NCBI RefSeq assembly: GCF_011038975.1
Contig: NZ_JAAKEC010000008.1
Location: 62,001 to 126,000, forward strand
Source: Adlercreutzia sp. ZJ176
Lineage (GTDB): Bacteria > Actinomycetota > Coriobacteriia > Coriobacteriales > Eggerthellaceae
Reading direction: 5' to 3'
DNA: 64,000 nucleotides
Position numbers and translations under genes: made by a program
In this document: one piece after another, positions 43,657-52,629 of the stretch
Position numbering within the stretch: position 1 is the stretch's first letter
Layout: each line of letters begins with the position of its first letter
The notes under the pieces: model-generated
What the model was told of the DNA's origin: nothing
The model's input: only the letters and a program-made list of their open reading frames with translations
Database searches by the model: none

Positions 43657-44913
43657 CTAGTATGCGAGCCCCGGGTAGAGCGGGTGCGCCTCCAGGATGC
43701 CGTCCACCTCCGCGCGCACGCCGGCGAGCACGCCGGGGTCGCCGGCGTTGAACACCGCGCGGGCGATGAGCTCTCCCACCAGGTAGAAGTCCTCCGCGCC
43801 GAGCCCGCGCGTGGTGCCCGCCGCCGAGCCCACGCGGATGCCGCTCGTGACGAACGGCGAGCGCTGCTCGTTGGGGATGGTGTTCTTGTTGGCCGTGAGT
43901 CCCACGCCCTCGAGCAGCCGCTCGGCGTCCTTGCCGGTGACGCCCGCAGGGGTGAGGTCCACGAGGCACAGGTGGTTGTCGGTGCCGCCCGACACGAGGC
44001 GCAGCCCCCCGTCGGCCATGCCCTGCCCCATCGCGCGCGCGTTCTCCACCACGTGGTCGATGTAGGCGGCGTACGCGGGCGTGAGCGCCTCGCCGAAGGC
44101 CACGGCCTTGCCGGCGATCACGTGCATGAGCGGGCCGCCCTGCGCGCCGGGGAAGATCGCCTTGTCGATCTTCTTCGCAAGCTCGTCGGAATTCGTGAGG
44201 ATGAATCCGCCGCGCGGGCCGCGCAGCGTCTTGTGGCTCGTGGAGGTGACCACGTCGGCATGCGGCACCGGGCTCGGGTGCGCGCCGGTGGCCACCAAAC
44301 CCGCGATGTGCGCCATGTCCACCATGAGGAAGGCGCCCACCTCGTGCGCGATGCGCGCCATGCGCTCGAAGTCGATGACGCGCGGGTAGGCGGAGGCGCC
44401 GGCCACGAGCACCTTCGGGCACACCTGCTTGGCGATGCGCTCGACCTCGTCGTAGTCGATGAGCTCGGTGGCGGGGTCCACGCCGTAGGACGCGATGTCG
44501 TACAGAAGGCCCGAGAAGTTCACCGGCGAGCCGTGCGTGAGGTGCCCGCCGTGGTCGAGGCTCATGCCGAGCACCGCATCGCCCGGCTCGACGAGGGACA
44601 GGTACGCGCCGAAGTTCGCGCTCGCGCCCGAGTGGGGCTGCACGTTGGCGTGCTTCGCGCCGAAGAGCGCGCAGGCGCGGTCGCGCGCGAGGTTCTCCAC
44701 CACGTCGACCTTCTCGCAGCCGCCGTAGTAGCGCTTGGACGGGTAGCCTTCGGCGTACTTGTTGGTGAGCACGCTGCCGACCGCCTCCATCACGGCGCGC
44801 GAGGTGAAGTTTTCCGACGCGATGAGCTCGATGCTGCCGCGCTGGCGAGAGAGCTCGTCGGCGAGCGCGGCGCGCACCTCGGGGTCGGTCTGGGCGAGGA
44901 ATTCCAGGGTCAT
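43657..44913 (-). CDS. glyA: Serine hydroxymethyltransferase
   Basis: PLP enzyme that interconverts serine and glycine and loads one-carbon units onto tetrahydrofolate; 418 residues, standard length. The N-terminal [20 protein letters not shown], the [14 protein letters not shown] stretch, and the PLP-lysine motif [16 protein letters not shown] are all present; [12 protein letters not shown] and [15 protein letters not shown] follow. GGAGACC lies upstream of the ATG at good spacing. It is 24 nt downstream of rpiB on the same strand, so the two form an operon. Confidence 0.97.
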   Translation of the reverse strand: MTLEFLAQTDPEVRAALADELSRQRGSIELIASENFTSRAVMEAVGSVLTNKYAEGYPSKRYYGGCEKVDVVENLARDRACALFGAKHANVQPHSGASANFGAYLSLVEPGDAVLGMSLDHGGHLTHGSPVNFSGLLYDIASYGVDPATELIDYDEVERIAKQVCPKVLVAGASAYPRVIDFERMARIAHEVGAFLMVDMAHIAGLVATGAHPSPVPHADVVTSTSHKTLRGPRGGFILTNSDELAKKIDKAIFPGAQGGPLMHVIAGKAVAFGEALTPAYAAYIDHVVENARAMGQGMADGGLRLVSGGTDNHLCLVDLTPAGVTGKDAERLLEGVGLTANKNTIPNEQRSPFVTSGIRVGSAAGTTRGLGAEDFYLVGELIARAVFNAGDPGVLAGVRAEVDGILEAHPLYPGLAY

Positions 44914-44937
44914 GGGGCACGGTCTCCTTACGTCGCG

Positions 44938-45378
44938 CTAGTTGTCCTCAAGCTGCATGATCTTCTCGACGCGGCCCGCGTGGCGCCCGCCGCCGAACTC
45001 GGTGGAGAGAAACGCGTCCAGGATGCGCTTGTTCTCCTCGAGGTCGACGAAGCGGCCCGACAGCGTGACCACATTGGCGTCGTTGTGCTCGCGCGCGAGG
45101 GCGGCGAACTGCGTGTTGATGACGTTGACGGCGCGGATGCCGCGCACCTTGTTGGCCGCCACCGCCATGCCGATGCCCGTGCCGCACACCAGCACGCCGG
45201 CCTCGGCGTCGCCGCGCGCCACGTCGCGCGCCACGAGCGCGGCGTAGTCCGGGTAGTCGACGCGATCGTCGGAGTCGGGGCCGCGATCCGCCACGTCATG
45301 CCCCTCGGCGGCCAGGTAGTCGACGAGGCGCTGCTTCTGATCGAAGCCCGCGTGGTCGCTTGCGATGCTGATGCGCAT
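44938..45378 (-). CDS. rpiB: Ribose 5-phosphate isomerase B
   Basis: Isomerises ribose 5-phosphate and ribulose 5-phosphate in the pentose phosphate pathway; 146 residues. The RpiB/LacAB pattern starts ISIASDHAGFDQKQRLVDYL, DYPDYAALVA, and GVLVCGTGIGMAVAANKVRG with the catalytic cysteine. GRFVDLEENKRILDAFLST closes the fold. GAAAGG precedes the ATG. The gene is first of the rpiB-glyA pair, with TACAAT about 145 nt upstream. Confidence 0.96.
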   Translation of the reverse strand: MRISIASDHAGFDQKQRLVDYLAAEGHDVADRGPDSDDRVDYPDYAALVARDVARGDAEAGVLVCGTGIGMAVAANKVRGIRAVNVINTQFAALAREHNDANVVTLSGRFVDLEENKRILDAFLSTEFGGGRHAGRVEKIMQLEDN

Positions 45379-45554
45379 GGGTTGTACCTTTCCTTCGGGC
45401 GCCGCGCTCGCGTTTGCGGGAGGGACGCGGCGCGGTCGTGCTCGTTTGCCGTTGTACTCGTGCGTTTGTCGTGCTCGTTTTCGGTTGTGACCGTTTTCGG
45501 TCGTGCCCGTTTGGGGCAGATTGCATTGTATGACGAATCGCGCCGCTCATGAAG

Positions 45555-45808
45555 CCCGATTCGCAGGCTTCGCACGCGCTCCACGGGCACGGGAGGGCGG
45601 GCAGGCGGCTGGCAGCGGGCGCGGTGGACCCGCGAAGCGAGCGGGCGGCGGGTGGCGGGCAGGCGGTTGGCGCGCAGCGGACGGCGGGCGGGCGCGCAGC
45701 GGGCGGCGGGCGGCGGGCGCAGAATGGCGGGCGGAGCCGCGGGCGCGATGGACCCGCGAAGCGGGCGAGCGGGACGGCGGGCGCGGACCGGCGAAGCGCG
45801 CGGGGCGC
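45555..45808. repeat. GC-rich low-complexity spacer with direct repeats
   Basis: About 250 bp of GGCGGGC-type tandem simple repeat. Two imperfect copies of GCGCGRTGGACCCGCGAAGC (near 45618 and 45744) are 126 bp apart. No gene is supported on either strand in this spacer. Confidence 0.65.
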
Positions 45809-46771
45809 CTACGCGGCCGGGGCGCGGTGGGCCTCGAGCCAGGTGAGCACGTCGGCGTACACGCGCTCGTGCCCGTCCTCGTTCAGGATCTCGTGGCGCA
45901 TGCCCTGGTAGAGCACCACCTCGACCGACTCCACGCCGGCTGCGCGCATGATCTCGGCAGAGGCGCGCACCCCCTCGCCGTTGTCGCCGACGGGGTCATG
46001 TGCGCCCGCGATGAACAGGATCGGCAGGTCAGGCGGTATCTTCGCCGCAAGGTCGAGGCGCGCCGCGTCGTAGGTGAGCGCGGTGAGCGCGGCGTAGCCG
46101 CCCGCCGTGAACGGGCGCCCGCACAGCTCGTCGGCGATGAACGCGTCGACGTTGGCCTCGTTCGCCGACAGCCAGTCGTACGGCGTGCGCGCGTTCTCCA
46201 CGGCGCGGGAGTAGGCCCCGTCGGCCACCGAGCGCAAGAAGGGGCTCTCCGCGCGCTCGCCCGACACCCGCGCGATCGAGCGCGCGATCACGTTGCCCGC
46301 CTTCGACACCGCGCGCGGCTTGTTCCCCGTGCCGCACAGGACGGCGCCCGAAAGCCCCTCGGCATGGCGCGTGAGGTAGACGCGCGTGATGAAGCTGCCC
46401 ATGGAGTGGCCGAACACGAAGTACGGGACGCTGCGCGCGAAGCGGGCGCTCACCAGGCGCCTGAGCGCGTCGACGTCCTCCACGAGCACCTCGGCGCCCC
46501 CGCGCGCGGGCATGTGCCCCCAGTCCTCAGGGTCCGAGACGCTCTTGCCGTGGCCGATGTGGTCGTGCGCGCATGCCACGTAGCCGTGCGCGGCCAGCTC
46601 GCGCGCGAACGCGTCGTAGCGGCCTGCATGCTCGCACATGCCGTGCACGATCTGCACGATGCCGCGCACGCTCGGCGCGGCGCCTGCCGGACGCCACAGC
46701 AGACCTTTGATCTGGCTTTTCCCGTCAGCGGACGAGAATCCCAACGCAGTGCGCTCCACGGGGTAGAGCAT
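45809..46771 (-). CDS. Alpha/beta hydrolase (lysophospholipase/monoacylglycerol lipase type)
   Basis: A 320-residue serine hydrolase, probably cytoplasmic (no signal). The core motifs are HGMCEHAGRYDAFARELAAH (oxyanion strand), DHIGHGKSV, the nucleophile elbow VFGHSMGSFITR with Ser, ILFIAGAHDPVGDNGEG with the aspartate, and QGMRHEILNE with the histidine. This combination matches the serine aminopeptidase S33/monoglyceride lipase group. AAAGGAGGGCCC fixes the ATG. It is a single gene upstream of the low-complexity spacer. Confidence 0.9.
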   Translation of the reverse strand: MLYPVERTALGFSSADGKSQIKGLLWRPAGAAPSVRGIVQIVHGMCEHAGRYDAFARELAAHGYVACAHDHIGHGKSVSDPEDWGHMPARGGAEVLVEDVDALRRLVSARFARSVPYFVFGHSMGSFITRVYLTRHAEGLSGAVLCGTGNKPRAVSKAGNVIARSIARVSGERAESPFLRSVADGAYSRAVENARTPYDWLSANEANVDAFIADELCGRPFTAGGYAALTALTYDAARLDLAAKIPPDLPILFIAGAHDPVGDNGEGVRASAEIMRAAGVESVEVVLYQGMRHEILNEDGHERVYADVLTWLEAHRAPAA

Positions 46772-46918
46772 GGGCCCTCCTTTCACGTCTCGTCAAAGCC
46801 GCGCGCATTCGCATGCGGCATGTCTGCGTCAGCGGGCGAGCCGCGCGGGCGCGCGCCGCAGCGGGCGCGAACGCGTCAGCGCGCCCGGCCCGCCAGGCGG
46901 CCCCGGGCAGCCCGGCGC

Positions 46919-47518
46919 CTAGCCCACCGCCCGCATGTCGGCGACGGTGATGCCGCCCTCGCGCACGAGCAGGGGGTGGTCGCCCGTGCAGTCGAGGATG
47001 GTAGACGCCACGCCGCTTCGCGGCGCGTCATCGACGACCACGCAGCCGACCTGCGCGGCGAAGGCGGCGTCGATGTCCTCGAAGGAGCGCGGCGCGGGCG
47101 CGCCGGACAGGTTCGCCGAGGTGGTGGCCAAGGGCGCGCCGAGGAGGCGCATGAGCCCGAGCGCCGTGGCGCTGTCCGGCATGCGCAGCCCGATGGTGCC
47201 CGCCGCCGAGCAGAACGCGCGCGGCACGTCCGCGCTCGCGCGCACGATGAGCGTGAGCGGGCCGGGCCAGAACGCCCGCGCGAGCACGGAGGCGGGCGCC
47301 GGGACATCCTCGCCGAAGCGCGCCAGGTCGCCGAGGGACCCCACGAGCCACGCGACGGGCTTGCGGGCGTCGCGCCGCTTGAGCCGGTAGAGCTCCTCGG
47401 GGCTTTCCGCGTGGCAGACCGACACGCCCACGCCGTAGACGGTGTCAGTGGGAAAGATCACGGCCTCGCCGCGCCTGAGGGCGGCAACGGCCTCGGCTGC
47501 GGTGGCGGGATGGTTCAC
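46919..47518 (-). CDS. Threonylcarbamoyl-AMP synthase (TsaC/Sua5)
   Basis: Makes threonylcarbamoyl-AMP for the t6A modification of tRNAs that read ANN codons; 199 residues, so the short TsaC type without the Sua5 extension. Family motifs are GEAVIFPTDTVYGVGVSVCH, LYRLKRRDARKPVAWLV, FWPGPLTLIVRAS, IGLRMPD and PLATTSANLSGAP. The substrate pocket (K-R-D-x-x-K-P, S-A-N) is intact. AGAAGGAGAGGCGCC lies just before the ATG. Confidence 0.94.
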   Translation of the reverse strand: MNHPATAAEAVAALRRGEAVIFPTDTVYGVGVSVCHAESPEELYRLKRRDARKPVAWLVGSLGDLARFGEDVPAPASVLARAFWPGPLTLIVRASADVPRAFCSAAGTIGLRMPDSATALGLMRLLGAPLATTSANLSGAPAPRSFEDIDAAFAAQVGCVVVDDAPRSGVASTILDCTGDHPLLVREGGITVADMRAVG

Positions 47519-47740
47519 GGCGCCTCTCCTTCTGCCTTTGAATGCTGAGCCGTTAGGCGCCAGTATAAGGCAAAGCGAGCCCGCGATGGAACCGCAAGCC
47601 CGCTTTCATCGACGCGGCGCGCGCAAGACGCGCGTGACGGCTCGCTTCAGGGGCAACGCGGGGTCAGCCGCCCGCAGACGCCCAAGGCCGCCCACGGTTT
47701 TTCGCAGCTACTCGTGGCCACCCGAGGCGCCCGCAGCTGC

Positions 47741-48163
47741 TCACAGCTCGCCGAGCTCGCGCGACCAGTCGAAGCCGGGAGGCGGGGCGGTGGGGATCGC
47801 CTCGCCAGAGGCGCCTGCGGCGGGCGCACCCGCAGCCCCTTCGCCGGGATCCCACTGGCAGGTGCCCATGTCGACGTGATCCTCGTCGGCGAAGGCGACG
47901 CCCTCCTCCTCGAGCATCGCGCGCTGCACCTCAGGGCCGCCGAAGGCGAAGCCGCGGCACAGGCTGCCGTCCTTGAACACCACGCGGTGGCACGGGATCA
48001 AGGAGGCGTCTTGGCCGGGCGCGGGGTTGGCGCGCAGGGCGAAGCCCACGTAGCGCGCCGAGCGCGGGCGCCCGACGAGCCGCGCGATCTGCCCGTAGGT
48101 GGCCACCTTGCCGCGCGGTATGCGCTGCACCTGGGCGAACACCTGGTCCGAGAACTCAGCCAC
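47741..48163 (-). CDS. MGMT-family methylated-DNA cysteine methyltransferase domain protein
   Basis: A 140-residue protein that matches the DNA-binding/transfer domain of O6-alkylguanine methyltransferase. FSDQVFAQVQRIPRGKVATY, GQIARLVGRPRSARYVG (the recognition helix with the Arg finger) and SLIPCHRVVFKDGSLC. The PCHR motif keeps the reactive cysteine, unlike alkyltransferase-like proteins that have PWHR, so repair activity is possible. The last 45 residues are an alanine/proline-rich tail of unknown role. It overlaps the flavoprotein gene by 8 nt and is the last in that operon. Confidence 0.88.
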   Translation of the reverse strand: MAEFSDQVFAQVQRIPRGKVATYGQIARLVGRPRSARYVGFALRANPAPGQDASLIPCHRVVFKDGSLCRGFAFGGPEVQRAMLEEEGVAFADEDHVDMGTCQWDPGEGAAGAPAAGASGEAIPTAPPPGFDWSRELGEL

Positions 48164-49835
48164 GGGACGCCTCCCCCGCGCCCGCGCACGCGGCGAGCTC
48201 CGCGCAGATGCGCTCGGCGATGCGCAGGCCGTCCGTGGCGGCGCTCATGATGCCGCCGGCGTAGCCCGCGCCCTCGCCGCAGGGGTAGAGGCCGGCGATC
48301 GTCTTCGACTGGAAGTCATCGCCGCGCAGGATGCGCACAGGAGCCGAGCTGCGCGCCTCGACGCCCGTCATCACGGCCTGCGGGTGCGCGAACCCGCGCA
48401 GCTTGGCGTCGAGCGCGACCAGCCCCTCGGCCAGGGCGTCGGTCACGAGCGGCGGCAGGCACGCGCGCAGGTCGGTCCACGCCACGCCGCGCGGGTAGCT
48501 CGGGCGCACGAGCGTGCTCGCATGCCCGCTCTCGTCCGCCAAAAAGTCGCCGACCGTCTGCGCGGGCGCCGTGTAGGGCGCTCGTCCGCCGGCGCTTCCC
48601 AGGTCGAACGCCGCGCGCTCGATCTGGCGCTGGAACGCCACGCCGGCGAGCGCGTCTGCGCCGGGGAAGTCGTCGGGCTCGATGCTCACGAGCAGCGCGC
48701 TGTTGGCGTTGGCGCCGTCGCGCGCGAAGCGGCTCATGCCGTTCACGCACACGCCGCCCTCCTCGCTCGCCGCGGCCACCACCTCGCCTCCGGGGCACAT
48801 GCAAAATGTGTACACGCCGCGGCCCGCCTTCGTGTGCGCCGCGAGCTTGTAGTCGGCCGCGCCGAGCGCCGGATGGCCCGCCGCCGCGCCGTACTGCGCC
48901 TGGTCGATGAGCGCCTGCGGGTGCTCGATGCGCACGCCGACGGCAAAGGGCTTGCGCTCGAGCGCCGCGCCGGCCTGCCGCAGCATCTCGTAGGTGTCGC
49001 GCGCGGAGTGCCCGCAGGCCACCACGACGCGGCAGGCGGGCTCGACGCGCTCCGCGTTCGTGCGCACGTCGCGCAGGCGCACCGCGGCCACGCGCCCGCC
49101 CGCGACGTCGATGCCGCACAGCTGGGTGAGGAAGCGCACCTCCCCGCCCTCGGCGACGATGCGCTTGCGCAGGTTGCGCACCACGTCCGCGAGCTTGTCG
49201 GTACCGATGTGGGGCTTGGCCGCCACGAGGATCTCGCGCGGCGCGCCGGCCTCGGCGAACGCCTCGAGCACGTGGCGGATGTGGGGGCTTTTCGTCCCCG
49301 TGGTGAGCTTCCCGTCGGAGAACGTACCCGCGCCGCCTTCGCCGAACTGGACGTTCGCCGCCACGTCGAGCTCGCCGCCCGCCGCGAACGCCTCGATGGC
49401 GGCGAGGCGCTCCTCAACTGCGCAGCCGCGCTCGACCACGAGCGGGCGCAGGCCGGCGCGCGCGAGGTAGAGCGCGCAGAACAGGCCCGCGGGGCCCGTG
49501 CCCACCACGACGGGCCGCGGCTCGCCCGCCTCGGCGAGCGCAGCCGCGCAGTCCGGCACGCGCAGGGGCTCGGGCGGCACGTGGGGCTTCACGCTCACGC
49601 CCTTGGCAGGGCGCGGGGACGCGGCGTCCGGCACCTCGACGGCGCAGGTCACCACGAAGTGGACGTTCCTCTTCTTGCGCGCGTCAACGCTGCGCCGAAG
49701 CAGGCGCACGTCCGCGACCTCATCGGGCGCGACGCCGAGCGCCACGGCCACTTCCCGGCGCAGGAGGCTCGCGCTGTCGGGCAGCAGGGCGTCGAGCGAC
49801 ACCGGGATGTTCGAGGCCTCCACGCACCGCGTCAT
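48156..49835 (-). CDS. FAD-dependent oxidoreductase, COG2509-type
   Basis: A 559-residue flavoprotein. After an N-terminal domain of about 95 residues (DALLPDSASLLRREVAVALG), the FAD-binding Rossmann fold begins PVVVGTGPAGLFCALYLARA, followed by ANVQFGEGGAGTFSDGKLTT, GGEVRFLTQLCGID, and PCGEGAGYAGGIMSAATDGL. The family is an uncharacterised dehydrogenase group. CMCPGGEVVAAASEEGGVCV is also conserved. ATG overlaps the upstream gene's stop (ATGA); this 4-nt overlap and the run of overlaps point to one operon. Confidence 0.88.
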   Translation of the reverse strand: MTRCVEASNIPVSLDALLPDSASLLRREVAVALGVAPDEVADVRLLRRSVDARKKRNVHFVVTCAVEVPDAASPRPAKGVSVKPHVPPEPLRVPDCAAALAEAGEPRPVVVGTGPAGLFCALYLARAGLRPLVVERGCAVEERLAAIEAFAAGGELDVAANVQFGEGGAGTFSDGKLTTGTKSPHIRHVLEAFAEAGAPREILVAAKPHIGTDKLADVVRNLRKRIVAEGGEVRFLTQLCGIDVAGGRVAAVRLRDVRTNAERVEPACRVVVACGHSARDTYEMLRQAGAALERKPFAVGVRIEHPQALIDQAQYGAAAGHPALGAADYKLAAHTKAGRGVYTFCMCPGGEVVAAASEEGGVCVNGMSRFARDGANANSALLVSIEPDDFPGADALAGVAFQRQIERAAFDLGSAGGRAPYTAPAQTVGDFLADESGHASTLVRPSYPRGVAWTDLRACLPPLVTDALAEGLVALDAKLRGFAHPQAVMTGVEARSSAPVRILRGDDFQSKTIAGLYPCGEGAGYAGGIMSAATDGLRIAERICAELAACAGAGEASRG

Positions 49836-51199
49836 GCGCGCACCGCGCCTTCCGCGCCCTGCGCGGCGCCGAGGGCGCGCGCGGCGCTGCGGCCCGCGAG
49901 CAGGCCGCTCGCCCACGCCCAGTGCAGGTTGTAGCCGCCGCAGGGCGCATCCACATCAAGCGCCTCGCCCGCCACGTAGAGTCCCGGCACCGCGCGCGCC
50001 TCGAGCGTGCGCATGTCGAAGCCCGCCACGTCGAAGCCGCCGCGCGTCACCTGGCACTGGCGCTCGTCGCCCGGCCCCTCGACCACCAGCGCGAAGCGCT
50101 TGAGGGCGCGCGCGAGGTCGTCAAGGGAGGCGCTCGCGAGCGGCGCGGCGTCCTCGTACCCGAGGCTTTCCAGCAGCACGTGGGCCACCTGCGGCAGCAC
50201 CATGCCGCGCAGGAAGTCCTCGCAGGTGAGCGCATCGCCGAAGAGGGAGGCCAGCTGCGCGCGGCGGCGCGCGAGGAAGTCGGGCGCGCTCGCGAGCTCG
50301 ACGCGGGGCAGGAAGTCCACCGCGAGCTCGTCGCCCGGGCGCGCGTCGCGCGACAGGTTGAACGCCGCGATGCCCGACACGCCGTACTTGCGGAACATCA
50401 CCTCGCCCTGCTCGCGCCGCAAAAGCTCGCCGGCGCGCCGCAGCTCGAGCGCGCCGCGCACGCGGATGTTGTCGAGCTGGCGCACGAGGCGCGTCTCGGT
50501 GGCGATCGGCCCGAGCACCGGGCGCTGCTCGCGGAACGCGAGCGCGTCGGGCAGCATCGCACGCGCCACGCGCCCGCCGCAGGCAACCACCACCGCGTCA
50601 GCGCGGAAGAACGCGCCGTCATGCAGGCGCAGCGTGAAGGGCCTGCCCGGCCCGCGCGGCGGCTCCACGACGTCGACGCGGACGTCGCAGCGCATCTCGA
50701 CGCCCGCCGCCGCAGCTGCGGCGCGCAGCACGTCGAGCACGACGGACGCCTTGTTGGCCTGCGGGTACAGCCGCCCCTCCGACTCCTCGCGCCACATGAG
50801 GCCGTGAGCGGCGAAGAAGTCGAGCACGGCGGCGCCCGGGCCGGGGGCGAAGCGCGCCCGACGCGAGGGCTCTCGGCCGTCGGCGAGCGCCTCGGCGTTG
50901 CCGAGCACGGCCTCCGCGAACTTCGCGTTGCGGTAGAGCTTCGGGTCGATGCGCGCGTTGGAGAAGTTGCAGCGCCCGTTGCCCGTGGCGAGGATGGAGC
51001 GCCCCACCCGCTCGTCAGCCTCAAGCACCACCACGCGCACGCCCGCGTCCAGCGTCGAGGCCGCGAACGCGCCTGCGGGTGAGCTCGCGCCGCCGTCCCC
51101 ATTCGCGCGCACGCCCGCGTCCGCGCGCGCGCATTCCGCAGCCGCCACGGCGGCCGCCAGCCCGGCGGCCCCGCCGCCTATGATCGCAAGAGTCCTCAT
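49832..51199 (-). CDS. NAD(P)/FAD-dependent oxidoreductase, HI0933/BaiN family
   Basis: A 455-residue flavoprotein: MRTLAIIGGGAAGLAAAVAA, VLEADERVGRSILATGNGRC, NFSNARIDPKLYRN, MWREESEGRLYPQANKASVV, and near the C-terminus PGLYVAGEALDVDAPCGGYN. The last stretch is the family's conserved FAD/substrate pocket, normally GEVLDVDGPCGGYNL. Some relatives reduce bile-acid intermediates; no bile genes are present here. The family function is otherwise open. A TATAAT ends 7 nt before the chosen ATG and there is no ribosome site, so the mRNA is likely leaderless. It starts an operon of three genes. Confidence 0.88.
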   Translation of the reverse strand: MRTLAIIGGGAAGLAAAVAAAECARADAGVRANGDGGASSPAGAFAASTLDAGVRVVVLEADERVGRSILATGNGRCNFSNARIDPKLYRNAKFAEAVLGNAEALADGREPSRRARFAPGPGAAVLDFFAAHGLMWREESEGRLYPQANKASVVLDVLRAAAAAAGVEMRCDVRVDVVEPPRGPGRPFTLRLHDGAFFRADAVVVACGGRVARAMLPDALAFREQRPVLGPIATETRLVRQLDNIRVRGALELRRAGELLRREQGEVMFRKYGVSGIAAFNLSRDARPGDELAVDFLPRVELASAPDFLARRRAQLASLFGDALTCEDFLRGMVLPQVAHVLLESLGYEDAAPLASASLDDLARALKRFALVVEGPGDERQCQVTRGGFDVAGFDMRTLEARAVPGLYVAGEALDVDAPCGGYNLHWAWASGLLAGRSAARALGAAQGAEGAVRA

Positions 51200-51206
51200 G
51201 GGTGCC

Positions 51207-51212
51207 ATTATA
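51207..51212 (-). promoter_or_regulatory. -10 of a probable leaderless flavoprotein transcript
   Basis: Consensus TATAAT ends 7 nt before the ATG at 51199; a start site at the usual distance would coincide with that ATG. An upstream ATG would overlap the -10 and is therefore excluded. Confidence 0.5.
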
Positions 51213-51251
51213 AGGCAACGCCGCGTGCGCAACCCGCTGCCAATCTGCGTC

Positions 51252-51395
51252 TCAGGGCCGCTTCTCGTTATCAATGACATCCAGCAGCTCCTGTTGCGAG
51301 TGGACGTCCATCTTCTGGTAGATGCGGTAGATGTGGCTGCGCACCGTATGCTCCGATATGTAGAGCCGCTCCCCGACGTACTTTGCGTTGCGCCC
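51252..51395 (-). pseudogene. LuxR-family regulator, C-terminal fragment only
   Basis: A 47-residue end of a LuxR/GerE helix-turn-helix: GRNAKYVGERLYISEHTVRS, HIYRIYQKMDVHSQQELLDV, ending IDNEKRP and a stop. The homology begins abruptly at GRNAKYV; upstream sequence in any frame lacks the rest of the domain and the membrane region seen in the 20-22 kb regulator. It is the decayed remnant of a regulator once facing a divergent molybdoenzyme. Confidence 0.75.
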
Positions 51396-51401
51396 CAGGA
51401 A

Positions 51402-51765
51402 GCATGGTGCGAACCAGCGTCCGAAGCCGGAAAGCTTGACGCGAAGGACGGAGAGTGTCACGGCTATTGCGCCATGCGCATGGAACGAGGCTCCTGCGGC
51501 AACATCACCACGGTCAAGGACGGCGTGGTCGTCAGCATCGAAGGCGACCCTGCGCGACCCAGCAACAGAGGAACGCTCTGCCCGCGTGGCAAGGGCGCCA
51601 TCATGAACATGTACAACCCTTACCGCATCAAGGCGCCCATGAAGCGCACCAACCCTGAGAAGGGCATGGACGTCGATCCTGGCTGAGTCGAGATCACCTG
51701 GGACGAGGCCATCGGCATCGCAGCCGAGAAGCTGCGGGAGGTCTACGACCGCGACCCGCGCGAGG
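51402..51765 (+). pseudogene. Molybdopterin oxidoreductase, N-terminal fragment with nonsense mutation
   Basis: About 120 codons of an oxidoreductase N-terminus: the iron-sulfur motif CHGYCAMRMERGSCGN, TTVKDGVVVSIEGDPARPSN, RGTLCPRGKGAIMNMYNPYR, then KAPMKRTNPEKGMDVDPG, a TGA, and in the same frame VEITWDEAIGIAAEKLREVY. The family normally has tryptophan (DPxW) at the stop, so TGG became TGA. Homology ends at about 51765, where it runs straight into TorD sequence. The bulk of the enzyme (over 600 codons) is deleted. Confidence 0.78.
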
Positions 51766-52143
51766 CTGATACGCCACGTAGACGCCCAATGCATCAACCC
51801 GCCGTACGAGTCGCTTTACGCAAACGAGCCAGAAAGCGCCGTCGTCCAAAGCCTGAACCGCCTGTTCGTCGAAGCCGGGTTTGCGCCGAGCGGAGAGTAT
51901 CGCGAAGCCGCCGATCAGATCGGCATGGAGCTGTCTTTCATGAAGTTCTGCGTCGACCGGGAGATCGCGGCTGTGCTGGAGGGGGACGAGGACGCGGCCC
52001 GCGCCATCGCCGCGATCAAGGATCGCTTTTTCAACGAGCACCTGGGCAGGTGGATGGCAGGCTACGGCGAGGCGATGAGGCGGAGCGCCCGGACCGACTA
52101 CTACCGAGCCATCGCAGACCTCCTGACGAGCCTCGGCTCTTGA
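51763..52143 (+). pseudogene. TorD/DmsD-type chaperone, C-terminal fragment
   Basis: About 125 codons of a TorD-like molybdoenzyme chaperone: LIRHVDAQCINPPYESLYAN, EYREAADQIGMELSFMKFCV and FFNEHLGRWMAGYGEAMRRS then ARTDYYRAIADLLTSLGS and a stop. The N-terminal half is missing; the fragment is fused by deletion to the oxidoreductase remnant, one base out of its frame. Such chaperones load cofactor into the exported enzymes, so the lost enzyme was probably of the exported type. Confidence 0.72.
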
Positions 52144-52233
52144 GGTTACAAGCCTCTTGTCAGACATACGCCGTCGACGAAACGCCTTCGCATGCTCCTT
52201 GGCGCAGACAACGTCCCGGAGCTGCGGAGGCGC

Positions 52234-52629
52234 TCAGCCTTCTCGCAACACCGACTGGATCCAATCGGAAAGCTCATCGTACGAGACGCTTCCGCCAGCC
52301 ACGCCCATCATGATTGCCAGCAGCTCATCATGCCTCGGCCTGAAGCAGCACCCGTTCAACCTCAGGAACGCGCCCATCACGGCAGCCGCTGCGCGCTTGT
52401 TGCCGTCAAGGAAGGGATGGCTTGACGCTATCCCGTATGCGTACCGCGCGGCCTTCTGGGCCAACGTGGGATAAAGATCCTCTCCGCCGAACGTCTGGAA
52501 CGGCTGGGCCAAAGCTGATTCCAGCAGCCCCTCGTCACGCACGCCGTCAAGACCGCCGAACTTGGCGATGGCGGCGGAGTGGATGGAGCGCACCGCCTCC
52601 TTGCTCAGCGGCCTCGCAAGCCCGCTCAC
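52234..52629 (-). CDS. doc: Doc-type Fic-family toxin
   Basis: A 131-residue toxin of the Fic/Doc fold, which inactivates translation by phosphorylating elongation factor Tu (Doc) or modifies other targets. The active-site loop is HPFLDGNKRAAAAVM (HPFxDGNKR), typical of Doc; SALAQPFQTFGGEDLYPTLA precedes it. The start overlaps the antitoxin stop by 4 nt. The gene lies downstream of the molybdoenzyme remnants and could be one of the invading elements that mark this spot. Confidence 0.9.
   Translation of the reverse strand: MSGLARPLSKEAVRSIHSAAIAKFGGLDGVRDEGLLESALAQPFQTFGGEDLYPTLAQKAARYAYGIASSHPFLDGNKRAAAAVMGAFLRLNGCCFRPRHDELLAIMMGVAGGSVSYDELSDWIQSVLREG

Noticed and set aside
51684-51686. In-frame TGA in the oxidoreductase remnant as selenocysteine
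   Set aside because: The family has tryptophan at that place, there is no hairpin of the SECIS kind after it, and the gene is broken anyway by deletion 80 bases later.
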